A stretch of 64,000 nt of DNA, from positions 1-64,000 of the forward strand of contig CAYNSR010000002.1 of NCBI GenBank assembly GCA_964400125.1, in the 5' to 3' direction. A model generated the notes under the pieces. That model worked only from the letters and a program-made list of their open reading frames with translations, ran no database searches and was not told where the DNA came from. This DNA comes from Micavibrio sp964400125 (GTDB lineage: Bacteria > Pseudomonadota > Alphaproteobacteria > Micavibrionales > Micavibrionaceae). This document shows positions 1 to 7,823 of the stretch, one piece after another. The position numbers and the translations under genes were made by a program. Numbering within the stretch: the first letter of the stretch is position 1; every line of letters begins with the position of its first letter.

Positions 1-290
<290 letters not shown>

Positions 291-400
291 TCATGTCCGT
301 ACAGTTTACTGTAAGGAACACGCGCAGCGGTAAGCCCGCTGCAACGCATGAAGTTTCAGCTTCGATAGATATTCAGTTTTGGTTGTCTTGCTTGTTTATC
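291..400 (+). other. 23S-5S internal transcribed spacer
   Basis: About 110 bases between 23S and 5S with no tRNA. It holds a palindrome at 301-312 (ACAGTTTACTGT) and a hairpin at 324-342 (GCAGCGG / CCGCTGC, loop TAAGC), both plausible processing structures. Nothing else is visible here. Confidence 0.7.
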
Positions 401-410
401 AGATGGATTT

Positions 411-536
411 GGATGATCTGGTGGTTTTGGCACGTGTGCAACACCCCATCCCATTCCGAACTGGGCCGTGAAAAACCGTAGCGCCGATGGTACTTTGTCT
501 TAAGGCACGGGAGAGTAGGTCACTGCCAGATCTTCC
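411..536 (+). rRNA. rrf: 5S ribosomal RNA
   Basis: The sequence has the usual 5S core (CACCCCATCCCATTCCGAACTGGG near 443-466, with GGGAGAGTAGGTC near 509-521). The terminal helix pairs GATCTGG (414-420) with CCAGATC (526-532). The pairing extends well beyond the mature ends, from about 401 to 546 with few mismatches, forming a long precursor stem of the kind cut by RNase III. Mature ends are approximate. Confidence 0.93.
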
Positions 537-588
537 AAGTCCATCTGATGGATGAAGCAAATTGCTAAACCGCTCACGAATTTATTTT

Positions 589-622
589 AAACCCCGCAGA
601 GAGAAATTTCTGCGGGGTTTTT
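589..622 (+). terminator. rrn operon terminator
   Basis: A 12-bp perfect stem, AAACCCCGCAGA (589-600) with TCTGCGGGGTTT (609-620), has an eight-base loop and ends in a T run. This is a classic intrinsic terminator about 55 bases after 5S. Confidence 0.93.
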
Positions 623-655
623 ATTACCTTGCTACGCGCCTGTTGTTGGAACGGC

Positions 656-690
656 AAAACCCCCGGAAGGGGGTTCCTTCCGGGGGTTTT
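656..690 (-). terminator. rpsU terminator, probably bidirectional
   Basis: A perfect 15-bp stem, AAAACCCCCGGAAGG (656-670) with CCTTCCGGGGGTTTT (676-690), with a five-base loop and A/T tracts on both sides. It lies between the convergent rrn operon and rpsU and can stop transcription from either side. Confidence 0.88.
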
Positions 691-717
691 AAAAATTCCT
701 GCAAAACAGAAAAAGGG

Positions 718-924
718 TTAATCGCCTGTGCGATCTTTGCGCTTGCGCTCCATCTTGCGCCAGCGGCGAACGGCTTCAGCCTTTTCGCGTTTTTTCTTCA
801 CGGACGGCTTTTCAAAATCACGACGCAGTTTCATTTCACGAAAAATGCCTTCGCGCTGCATCTTTTTCTTGAGGGCCCGCAGAGCCTGATCCACGTTATT
901 ATCGCGGACATGTACGCTTACCAA
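718..924 (-). CDS. rpsU: 30S ribosomal protein S21
   Basis: Small basic protein of the S21 family, the 30S protein near the anti-Shine-Dalgarno region of 16S rRNA. The core VRDNNVDQALRALKKKMQ followed by a Lys/Arg-rich tail is typical of alphaproteobacterial S21. A GTG at 933 is in frame, but a TTG at 924 is preceded by AAGAAGGTGA (939-930) at a spacing of five bases and gives MVSVHVRDNN, which matches the family N-terminus better, so I prefer TTG. The gene is convergent with the rrn operon and separated from it by two hairpins. A weak promoter (TTGCCT, 17-base spacer, TAAAAA) may lie upstream. Confidence 0.93.
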   Translation of the reverse strand: MVSVHVRDNNVDQALRALKKKMQREGIFREMKLRRDFEKPSVKKKREKAEAVRRWRKMERKRKDRTGD

Positions 925-1041
925 GGAAATCACCTTCTTTCTTTTTAAGATGCTTTTTTTTAGCGGTTGTTCCCGTCAAAGGCAAGGGAATTCTTGGGGT
1001 TTGCGGCGCATTTTACATTTTGAGTCGCTTTTATGCCCGCC

Positions 1042-2661
1042 TCAGGCCGCCTTGCGGGCTTTCAGATTCATGGCGGCGTCAAGCAGGGTGCGGGTGTAAT
1101 CTTCCCGGGGTGCGTTGAAAATGTCGGTGGCGGTGCCTGATTCAACGACCAGGCCATCCTTCATTACCATCAATTCATGTGCCATGGCGCGCACGACGCG
1201 CAGGTCATGGCTGATGAACAGATAGGCCAGATTGTTCCTGTCCTGCAATTCACGCAGCAGATCGACGATTTGCGCTTGCACGGAAACATCCAGCGCGGAC
1301 GTCGGTTCGTCAAGCACGACAAGTTTCGGTTTCAGGACCATGGCGCGGGCGATTGCGATGCGCTGGCGTTGTCCCCCGGAAAATTCATGCGGGTAACGGT
1401 GGCGGGTGTCGGGGTCGAGATGGACGTCGCGCAGGGCCTGCACGATCAATTCCTCGCGGTCTTCTTTTGAAATTTCGCTTCGGTGTACTTCCAGACCCTC
1501 GCCGATAATTTGCCCAACACTCAGGCGCGGCGACAGGGCACCGTAGGGGTCTTGAAACACCACCTGCATGTCTTCCCGCAAAGGGCGCATCTGGCTGCGG
1601 TTGAAGGTGCTGATATCCCGGCCCGCGAAAACGATTTTTCCGGACGATGGCGCAAGGCGCAATAGCGCAAGGCCAAGCGTGGTTTTGCCAGAGCCGGACT
1701 CCCCGACAATCCCGATCGTATGTCCGGGGCGTATGTTCAGCGAAACGCCGTCCACGGCCTTTATGTAAGACGCCGGTTTGCCGAAGAAATTTTTCCCGCG
1801 CGGGAAGTAGACTTTGATATCGGAGGCCTGAAGAATAAAATCGTTCTCCTGCGCCCGTTGTGCTGCGGATTGGGGGGGCAGGGATTTCGGCTGGGCCGAA
1901 AGCAGCATCCGGGTATAGGCGTGTTGCGGTGTCGAGAAAATATCCTGTACCGCTCCTTGCTCGACAATGGTGCCTTCCTTCATGACGCAGACGCGATCGG
2001 CCATTTTTTCAACGATGGACAGATCGTGTGTAATCAGCAGCAGCGCCATGTTCATGCGTTTTTTGAGGTCTTGCAGCAGCTCAAGAATTTGCGCCTGCAC
2101 GGTAACATCAAGGGCGGTTGTTGGTTCATCGGCAATCAGCAGGTCCGGATTGTTGGCCAGCGCCATGGCGATCATGACGCGCTGGCGCTGACCGCCGGAA
2201 AGCTCGTGCGGATAGGCATTCAGACGCTCACGCATCATGTTCAGGCCGACCAGATCGAGAAGTTCAAGGACGCGTTGGTGCGCCTCGGTGCGGGACATGT
2301 TCTGGTGCAGGAGTAGCGGTTCGGCGATTTGCCGTTCAATCGTATGCAAGGGGTTGAGCGAAGTCATCGGTTCTTGAAAAATCATGCCGATACGGCGGCC
2401 CCGCAAGGTGCGCATCAGGTTTTCCGGCGCGCCGATGACGTTTTGCCCGTCCAGCAGGATTCGCGATTCCGGCCCGTGCCCGGCCAGCGGATAGGGCAGG
2501 AGCTGTATGATCGAAAGGGCGGTAACAGATTTCCCGGAGCCGGATTCGCCCACCAGCGCCAATGTCTCTCCCCGGTCGATCGTGAAGGCGACGTCATGCA
2601 CCACCGTGTTGCCGCGAAAGGCGACGGAGAGATTTTCGATCTGTAAAAGAGGGTGATTCAT
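1042..2661 (-). CDS. yejF: Peptide ABC transporter, fused dual ATPase subunit YejF
   Basis: Cytoplasmic ATPase of the YejABEF oligopeptide / microcin C importer. About 539 residues carry two complete ABC domains: Walker A GESGSGKS near residues 40 and 318, signatures LSGGQRQR and FSGGQRQR, and DEPT-type Walker B motifs. This tandem layout is the usual YejF form. The start is placed at MNHPLLQIENL, which aligns with the family N-terminus; an in-frame ATG at 2679 would add six residues, and neither has a clear ribosome-binding site. The permease and binding-protein genes lie 4-10 kb away on the same strand, so this subunit is separated from its partners. A divergent gene starts about 110 bases upstream. 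Confidence 0.93.
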   Translation of the reverse strand: MNHPLLQIENLSVAFRGNTVVHDVAFTIDRGETLALVGESGSGKSVTALSIIQLLPYPLAGHGPESRILLDGQNVIGAPENLMRTLRGRRIGMIFQEPMTSLNPLHTIERQIAEPLLLHQNMSRTEAHQRVLELLDLVGLNMMRERLNAYPHELSGGQRQRVMIAMALANNPDLLIADEPTTALDVTVQAQILELLQDLKKRMNMALLLITHDLSIVEKMADRVCVMKEGTIVEQGAVQDIFSTPQHAYTRMLLSAQPKSLPPQSAAQRAQENDFILQASDIKVYFPRGKNFFGKPASYIKAVDGVSLNIRPGHTIGIVGESGSGKTTLGLALLRLAPSSGKIVFAGRDISTFNRSQMRPLREDMQVVFQDPYGALSPRLSVGQIIGEGLEVHRSEISKEDREELIVQALRDVHLDPDTRHRYPHEFSGGQRQRIAIARAMVLKPKLVVLDEPTSALDVSVQAQIVDLLRELQDRNNLAYLFISHDLRVVRAMAHELMVMKDGLVVESGTATDIFNAPREDYTRTLLDAAMNLKARKAA

Positions 2662-2769
2662 CAGGCTATTCAAGCACATGGCGGCCAGCGGAGCCAGAGG
2701 AAACCTTAAGATTTATTAACCATTTCCGGAGCGGAATCGGCTATACTGGAGAGGTAAGGAAACGCAAGG

Positions 2770-3336
2770 ATGACGACAGAAGTCGGACCATTATCCGTAG
2801 AAGAAATGCTGGCGCGCTCCAAGGCGGCGGTGGCTGCTGGCGTCCCTGCCGGGGGCAGCAAGATCCAGCGGATGCTCGCCGGGCGGGAAGAGGCCAGCGA
2901 CACGGTCGATCTCAGCCCCGTGGCGCGGTTGCTCAAGGCGCAGGAATCCCAGAAAAAATCCGAGATCCCCTTTACCGAACAGGACTGGTATATCAATGCG
3001 AAGGTTGCGCAGTTGAGAGGCCAGATCGAGTTGTATTCGAATCTGCCGGGACTGGACCCGAGCGGGGCAATCATGGATTCTCTGGAAAAAGAGGTCTTTT
3101 CGCTGGTCAACAAGCAGCAGGCCAAGTTGAAAGCATCGCAAGCCGAAGCCGATGCGAAGAAAACCGAGTTGGACAGGCTCGAAGCTGAAAAGGCTGCCGC
3201 GCCGATGAGCGCGGAAGATATGCTGAAACGCGCCAAAAACAGTGTTGACGGCATCTCCACGCCAGTGTTGATCAGCAAGGAAGTTCAGGCCTTGCTGGAC
3301 AAGTCCAAGGGGGCTGTTGTCAATCAGACGGCCTGA
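2770..3336 (+). CDS. Hypothetical protein with an N/C-terminal repeated motif
   Basis: An unrecognised 188-residue soluble protein, with no signal peptide or membrane helix. It is charged and helical, with a probable coiled coil around residues 95-145 rich in K, Q, E and A. A short motif occurs twice: LSVEEMLARSKAAV near residue 8 and MSAEDMLKRAKNSV near residue 142, each followed by a similar stretch (SKIQRML, SKEVQALL). The segment VDLSPVARLL near residue 45 recalls LSP-type motifs of some flagellum-associated alphaproteobacterial proteins, but that is only a resemblance. It starts with ATG after AAGGAAACGCAAGG. It stands alone on the plus strand between yejF and the GNAT gene, interrupting the minus-strand series. 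Confidence 0.75.
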   Translation: MTTEVGPLSVEEMLARSKAAVAAGVPAGGSKIQRMLAGREEASDTVDLSPVARLLKAQESQKKSEIPFTEQDWYINAKVAQLRGQIELYSNLPGLDPSGAIMDSLEKEVFSLVNKQQAKLKASQAEADAKKTELDRLEAEKAAAPMSAEDMLKRAKNSVDGISTPVLISKEVQALLDKSKGAVVNQTA

Positions 3337-3356
3337 GCGGTTTTTATGGTTTTCCC

Positions 3357-4016
3357 TTAACGGTCGAATTCGTGTATCTGGCAGGCGGGCGTGGCCTCGC
3401 GGGCCCGCTGGTGCGCCTTCATGTCCAGATACAGGTAGTGGACATCGTGCTTCGGGTCGTCCGGGCTGGGGCCGGTATGGGGCAGAACGGAAAAACCTGC
3501 CTTTTGGAAGGCCTTTAGCGAACTTTCATTCCCAACGCGAATGCGGGCATGCAGGTGATCCATGCGGCGTGCCTGTGCTTCCTTGATGCAGCTTTCAATC
3601 ATATCCCGGCACAGTCCCATGCCGCGAAATTCTGTGGCGACAACGGCCCCACCGATAAGGCCGTGCTTGCCGTCTTGCGCTGCCGGGTCGAGATCGCGCC
3701 TGACCACGGGGGGCAGGTCGTTGTTTTCGTGCAGCAGGATCATGGCGACCAGTTTGCCGTTTTTGTATGCGCCAAAGCCGGTTCCGGCATGGTCGTTGAA
3801 ATGCCAGTGGAGGTCCTTCTTGTCGCGAAAAAGAAATCTGTCCCGGTCGGGGTTGTCCCTTTGCAGATTAATCATCTGATATTGATTCATCTGCATCAGA
3901 TGGGTAATGCTGGGCTTGCTTGGCGCATGCGGGTCGGCTTTCCGGGGTGCTGCCGCGTTGCGGGCCTGATGAAACGGGATAACGACGCCAGCGGCGCCCT
4001 GAATCGGCTGAAACAT
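3357..4016 (-). CDS. GNAT family N-acetyltransferase
   Basis: The C-terminal two thirds form a GNAT fold: FGAYKNGKLVAMILL (beta 2-3), the acetyl-CoA loop TEFRGMGLCRDMIES (R-G-x-G form) and NESSLKAFQKAGF, the usual motif B. The first 50 residues are Ala/Pro-rich and probably unstructured. The acceptor substrate cannot be told from the sequence. It lies downstream of the M20 hydrolase on the same strand, 237 bases away, and converges with the short gene at 2770. Confidence 0.82.
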   Translation of the reverse strand: MFQPIQGAAGVVIPFHQARNAAAPRKADPHAPSKPSITHLMQMNQYQMINLQRDNPDRDRFLFRDKKDLHWHFNDHAGTGFGAYKNGKLVAMILLHENNDLPPVVRRDLDPAAQDGKHGLIGGAVVATEFRGMGLCRDMIESCIKEAQARRMDHLHARIRVGNESSLKAFQKAGFSVLPHTGPSPDDPKHDVHYLYLDMKAHQRAREATPACQIHEFDR

Positions 4017-4253
4017 AATTGTAACCCTCTAATCACATGAACGAATCTCTCCTGCAACCATGTGATGGCCTCCTGGTATACTAACGGCCCTTTTCAAGGG
4101 ACGCTTCACCGGACGCGAGGGTTTTCAGGTCTTTATCTTTCAGAGAGACTTAACCGGGGCGACTATGCACATGTTTTGGTTGTCCGCGCAAGAAAAAATG
4201 TCCTGCCGGGCCATGACCAGACCGGGACGGGCCATGCATTATATGCATGGGTT
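4017..4253. other. Intergenic region with a perfect palindrome
   Basis: No gene is visible. At 4232-4250 there is a perfect inverted repeat, CCATGCA-TTATA-TGCATGG, directly after the M20 stop codon. On the plus strand it is followed by GTTTT; on the minus strand no T run follows. It may be a weak transcript-end hairpin or a binding site. Confidence 0.4.
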
Positions 4254-5450
4254 TTAATTGTCGAGCTTCATCCTGCTTTCTACCAGAGCAGCAAAATAGG
4301 AACTGGCCAGCGGGATCAGGTCGTCGTTAAAATCGTAAAAGGGGGAGTGCAGGCCGTGGTCATGCGGGCTTTTCCCGTCTTTTGTGCCTTGCCCCATGAA
4401 GATATAGCAGCCGGGTTTGTGCTTCAGGAACGATCCAAAGTCCTCGCCCCCCATGCACAGATCGGCATTGGTCCCGACATTTTCCGGCCCGACGATCCCG
4501 GCGGCGATCTCGGCGGCGAAGGCGGTTTCGGGGGCGGTATTGATGGTGGCGTCGGTGCCGAATTCATAGACCGGAATATCGATGGTGGCACCGAAGGTGG
4601 CGGCCACCCCGGCGCAGATTTCATGAATTTTTTTCCGGGCCATGTCGCGGTTTTCCGGGCTGAAAGACCGGACCGTTCCGGTCAGGGTCGCGGTATCGCC
4701 AATGACGTTGAAGGCCCCGGTCCCGGCATGAAAATTGGTGACGGATACCACCAGCGGATCGGTCGGGGCATTGGACCGGCTGACGATGGTCTGGAGTGCT
4801 GTTATCAGATATGCGCCGACAACCGCCGGGTCGATCGTACCTTGCGGATAGGCCGCATGGCCGCCCTTGCCTGTAATCACGATTTCAAAGGTATCGACAT
4901 TGGCCAGCAACGGCCCGGCGCGCATTTCAACCCTGCCCAGCGGCAACCAGGGCCAGTTGTGCAGGCCGTAAATTTCATCCATGGGGAAATCACGGAACAG
5001 CCCGTCTTCCATCATGCGGTCGGCCCCGCGCGCGCCTTCTTCCGCAGGCTGAAAAATAAGATGGACCTTGCCGTTGAAATTTCTGGTTTCCTGCAAGTAT
5101 TTCGCCGTGGACAGCAAAATTGCCGTGTGTCCGTCATGGCCGCAGCCATGCATCTTGCCCGGTGTTTTCGATGCCCATTCCTGCCCGGATTTTTCGGTCA
5201 TATCCAGCGCATCCATATCGGCGCGAAGGCCGATGGATTTGCCGCTGTCTGATTTTTGCCCTTCAATGGTCGCCACAATGCCGGTGACGGCAAGGCCGCG
5301 TTTGAACGGGATACCCCATTCGCTCAGCTTGCTCGCCACCATGTCGGAGGCAAAGGTCTCCTCATACGCGGTCTGCGGGTTTTCGTGCAGTTCCCTGCGG
5401 ATTGCAGCGATTTCGTCCCTGAAGGCGGCAACGCGGTTGATAACGGGCAT
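4254..5450 (-). CDS. M20 family amidohydrolase (HipO / AmhX type)
   Basis: Zinc-dependent cytoplasmic hydrolase of the M20D peptidase family, which cleaves N-acyl amino acids or similar amides. The 398 residues match the usual length. Visible motifs are RRELHENPQTAYEE (residues 18-31), GLRADMDAL, KMHGCGHDGHTA (metal-ligand region), AEEGARGA (catalytic Glu region), GGHAAYP (dimerisation domain) and GGEDFGSF near the C-terminus. Its position among peptide-uptake genes makes trimming of imported peptides or conjugates plausible, but this is inference. Confidence 0.92.
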   Translation of the reverse strand: MPVINRVAAFRDEIAAIRRELHENPQTAYEETFASDMVASKLSEWGIPFKRGLAVTGIVATIEGQKSDSGKSIGLRADMDALDMTEKSGQEWASKTPGKMHGCGHDGHTAILLSTAKYLQETRNFNGKVHLIFQPAEEGARGADRMMEDGLFRDFPMDEIYGLHNWPWLPLGRVEMRAGPLLANVDTFEIVITGKGGHAAYPQGTIDPAVVGAYLITALQTIVSRSNAPTDPLVVSVTNFHAGTGAFNVIGDTATLTGTVRSFSPENRDMARKKIHEICAGVAATFGATIDIPVYEFGTDATINTAPETAFAAEIAAGIVGPENVGTNADLCMGGEDFGSFLKHKPGCYIFMGQGTKDGKSPHDHGLHSPFYDFNDDLIPLASSYFAALVESRMKLDN

Positions 5451-5524
5451 GGTATTATCCTGTTCTTGTAACGAGAAAGCATCAACTTGCCCTGTTACGG
5501 CCCGATTTTCAAGGGGGTGCTATG

Positions 5525-6259
5525 TCACGGGGATGGCGGTAACGGTGTGTGGAGGTTATTTGCAAGCTGTATCACATTGCTGTGCAATGTTTTGGCTAGG
5601 CTGAAGCGTGACAGGTCGAGTGCAATATCTGTATGTGACGGCTTGTGATGCAATACCCCTGTCTTTAGCCGATCCAGTACGACACTCGCTTGGAACGCCA
5701 GAGCGGCAGAATCACATTTCAGATAGTCGACGGGAATGTTCCGCTTGCTTGGGTCAAGGCTTTTTTGTGTCTCATTTTTCAGGCTTTGTTCAGGTACGAA
5801 AATCGGCCAGCGCAGCTTCGTTCCAAGAAGATAAAGGACCTTTTTTGTTGCATCTTTTTTATGAATGTCAGCAAAAATAAAATCCTGCGGACGTTCTTGG
5901 ATATGTGCATAAACAGCCTGTGATGCGACGATAAAAGGATACAGATCACAGCCGCTCAGCGTAATGCGCGTTGTGCCAAGCTCGCTCCAGCGATGGGTGC
6001 TGCTATTTTGATTGATGCCATGGCGATAACAAACAGATGCCCCGTGGATAATCCCGGTTTCGTCTTCAATGATAATCGCTTGCTGTTCGCGGATGCGGGT
6101 CAGGGTGTCGATGCCGGGTGCGCCGGGGTTGTGGCGTGGCGCATAGGCTGGATCGGGATGTTGCAGATAAAAATCCATAACACGTCGGGAATCTGCGGCT
6201 TCAGAAAAACGTACGGTCAGAGTTTTAGGAAGAGCGCGTACGGGAGCAGGGTGTGTCAT
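5525..6259 (-). CDS. Hypothetical protein, possibly GNAT-like
   Basis: A 244-residue protein without signal peptide. The first 165 residues look like a divergent acyltransferase fold: TVRFSEAADSRRVMDFY (first strand and helix), AIIIEDETGIIHGASVCY (a beta hairpin typical of GNAT), a strand with WSELGTTRI and a helix KKVLYLLGTKLRW near the motif B position. The acetyl-CoA loop R-x-x-G-x-G is not evident, so activity is uncertain. The C-terminal 70 residues are of unknown nature. It reads in the same direction as yejE upstream and the M20 gene downstream. Confidence 0.68.
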   Translation of the reverse strand: MTHPAPVRALPKTLTVRFSEAADSRRVMDFYLQHPDPAYAPRHNPGAPGIDTLTRIREQQAIIIEDETGIIHGASVCYRHGINQNSSTHRWSELGTTRITLSGCDLYPFIVASQAVYAHIQERPQDFIFADIHKKDATKKVLYLLGTKLRWPIFVPEQSLKNETQKSLDPSKRNIPVDYLKCDSAALAFQASVVLDRLKTGVLHHKPSHTDIALDLSRFSLAKTLHSNVIQLANNLHTPLPPSP

Positions 6260-6376
6260 TTTTGAGATATGCCTTCATTCTATCATCTTGATATGGCAAC
6301 CAGTAATAGATTTCTTCTCGTAAAATCAAGCCAGTTTTATGTTGCGCCGCACATTGGTTTTGGGGTCGCACCCATC

Positions 6377-7402
6377 TTAAAGCGTCGTTTTCCGTGGATC
6401 AAACGCATCCCGCACGGCTTCGCCGATGAATGTGAGGAGAGTCAGCATCGTTGCCAGAGCGATGAAGGCAGTCATGCCGAGCCACGGGGCCTGAAGGTTG
6501 TTTTTCCCCTGCGCCAGAAGTTCGCCCAGCGAAGGCGATCCGGGTGGCAGGCCGAGGCCGAGGAAGTCGAGCGAGGTCAGCGCGGTGATTGACCCGGTCA
6601 GGATAAAGGGCATCAGCGACATGGTGGCGACCATGGCATTGGGCAGGACATGGCGGCGCATGATCGTCAGATTGCCGACGCCGAGCGCGTTCGCGGCACG
6701 CACATAATCGAAATTCCGCGTGCGCAAAAATTCGGCGCGCACGACATCCACCAGTCCGACCCATGAAAAAAGCAGCAAGATGAGCAGCAGCGTCCAGAAC
6801 CCCGGCACGAACATGGCGGAGAAGATAATAAGGATGTAAAGACTCGGCATGCTTGACCAGACTTCGATCAGGCGCTGGACGGTGAGGTCGAGCCAGCCGC
6901 CGTAATAGCCCTGGAACGCTCCGGCGGTGATGCCGATGAGGGAACTGACCAGCGTCAGGGTCAGGCCGAAAAGGACGGAAATACGAAAACCGTAAAGGAC
7001 GCGGGCGGCAACATCGCGGCCCTGATCGTCGGTGCCGAAAATATTGTCCGCCGTCGGTGCCGATGGTGCGGGGGTAGGCAGGTTGTAATTGATGGTGTCG
7101 TAATAATACGCAATCGGCGGCCACATAGCCCAGCCCTTTTGCGCAATCAGGTCTTTGACAAAGGGGTCGCGGTAATCGGCCTCGGTTTCAAAATCGCCGC
7201 CAAAGACGGTTTCCGGATAGTTTTTAAAAACAGGAAACAGCAGACGGTTTTCGAATTTGACAAGGATCGGTTTGTCATTGGCAATCAAGGGCGCGGACAG
7301 AGCGATAACAAATAACGCTAGAAAAACCCACAGGCTGACGAATCCGCGTTTATTGGCACGGAATTGCGACAGGCGGCGGCGGGTCAGCGGCGTGATGGTC
7401 AT
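6377..7402 (-). CDS. yejE: Peptide ABC transporter permease YejE
   Basis: Inner-membrane permease of the YejABEF importer, 341 residues. Several hydrophobic helices are visible, with the EAA-like loop ANALGVGNLTIMRRHVLPNAM near residue 240 that contacts the ATPase. The start is set at MTITPLTRRRL, after GAGAGGGATAAACATC; an upstream in-frame start at 7444 would read through a palindromic repeat (7420-7499) and is rejected. The repeat and a GIY-YIG gene separate it from yejB, which would normally be directly upstream. Confidence 0.93.
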   Translation of the reverse strand: MTITPLTRRRLSQFRANKRGFVSLWVFLALFVIALSAPLIANDKPILVKFENRLLFPVFKNYPETVFGGDFETEADYRDPFVKDLIAQKGWAMWPPIAYYYDTINYNLPTPAPSAPTADNIFGTDDQGRDVAARVLYGFRISVLFGLTLTLVSSLIGITAGAFQGYYGGWLDLTVQRLIEVWSSMPSLYILIIFSAMFVPGFWTLLLILLLFSWVGLVDVVRAEFLRTRNFDYVRAANALGVGNLTIMRRHVLPNAMVATMSLMPFILTGSITALTSLDFLGLGLPPGSPSLGELLAQGKNNLQAPWLGMTAFIALATMLTLLTFIGEAVRDAFDPRKTTL

Positions 7403-7419
7403 GATGTTTATCCCTCTCT

Positions 7420-7499
7420 CGTCATTGCGAGCGCAGCGAAGCAATCCAGAAATCTTAGTGTATCTACTAGATTGCTTCGCTGCGCTCGCAATGGCGAGG
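7420..7499. repeat. Palindromic repeat, CGTCATTGCGAG type
   Basis: The left arm begins CGTCATTGCGAGCGCAGCGA (7420-7448) and the right arm ends TTCGCTGCGCTCGCAATGGC (7468-7497). They are near-perfect reverse complements around a 19-base centre. Elements with the CGTCATTGCGAGCGCAGCGA motif are widespread dispersed palindromes in Proteobacteria. It sits directly upstream of the yejE ribosome-binding site and ends two bases before the GIY-YIG stop codon. Confidence 0.88.
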
Positions 7500-7501
7500 A
7501 G

Positions 7502-7789
7502 TTACAATAAGTCATCATACAGGTCTTCCCATTGAGTGTTTTGCTTTTCAATCAGTTCAAGTTTTTTCTTTCGTGATCCTGCCTTGATTTGTTTTTCACG
7601 GAGAATTGCTGATTCCATTGTTTCATGAAGTTCGTAGAAAACCAATGTTTTACACCCATATTTTTTCGTAAAGCCTCCGCGAATTCCATCTTTATGCTCT
7701 GAAATTCGTTGGGTCAGATTGGATGTAACGCCCGTATAGAGCGTTCCGTTCCGTTTGCTGGTTACGATATAAACAGCCGGTTGTTTCAT
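7502..7789 (-). CDS. GIY-YIG nuclease superfamily protein
   Basis: A 95-residue stand-alone GIY-YIG domain. VYIVTSKRNGTLYTGVT contains the two strand motifs (here V-Y-I and L-Y-T-G), TQRISEHKDG carries the catalytic Arg helix, and ESAILREKQIKAGSRKKKL has the conserved Glu and basic tail. Length and layout match small GIY-YIG proteins (COG2827 type) of unclear role. It lies between yejB and yejE and is bounded on both sides by copies of the same palindromic repeat, suggesting it arrived as a unit. No good ribosome-binding site is visible, as the repeat covers the upstream region. Confidence 0.88.
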   Translation of the reverse strand: MKQPAVYIVTSKRNGTLYTGVTSNLTQRISEHKDGIRGGFTKKYGCKTLVFYELHETMESAILREKQIKAGSRKKKLELIEKQNTQWEDLYDDLL

Positions 7790-7820
7790 CTGGATTAATT
7801 CGTTGCACTTGCAATGACGG
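7790..7820. repeat. Diverged half-copy of the CGTCATTGCGAG repeat
   Basis: This stretch aligns with the right arm of the repeat at 7420-7499: CTGGATT, TTCG, TTGC and GCAATGACGG are conserved with a few substitutions. It begins one base upstream of the GIY-YIG start codon, so the gene is enclosed between two copies. Confidence 0.68.
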
Positions 7821-7823
7821 GTT

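Noticed and set aside
4062..5252. Open frame of 396 codons on the plus strand over the M20 gene
   Set aside because: Antisense shadow; the minus-strand gene has all M20 motifs.
7420..7820. Insertion sequence between yejB and yejE
   Set aside because: No transposase is encoded; only a GIY-YIG protein lies between palindromic repeats, so it is described as a repeat-bounded cassette.
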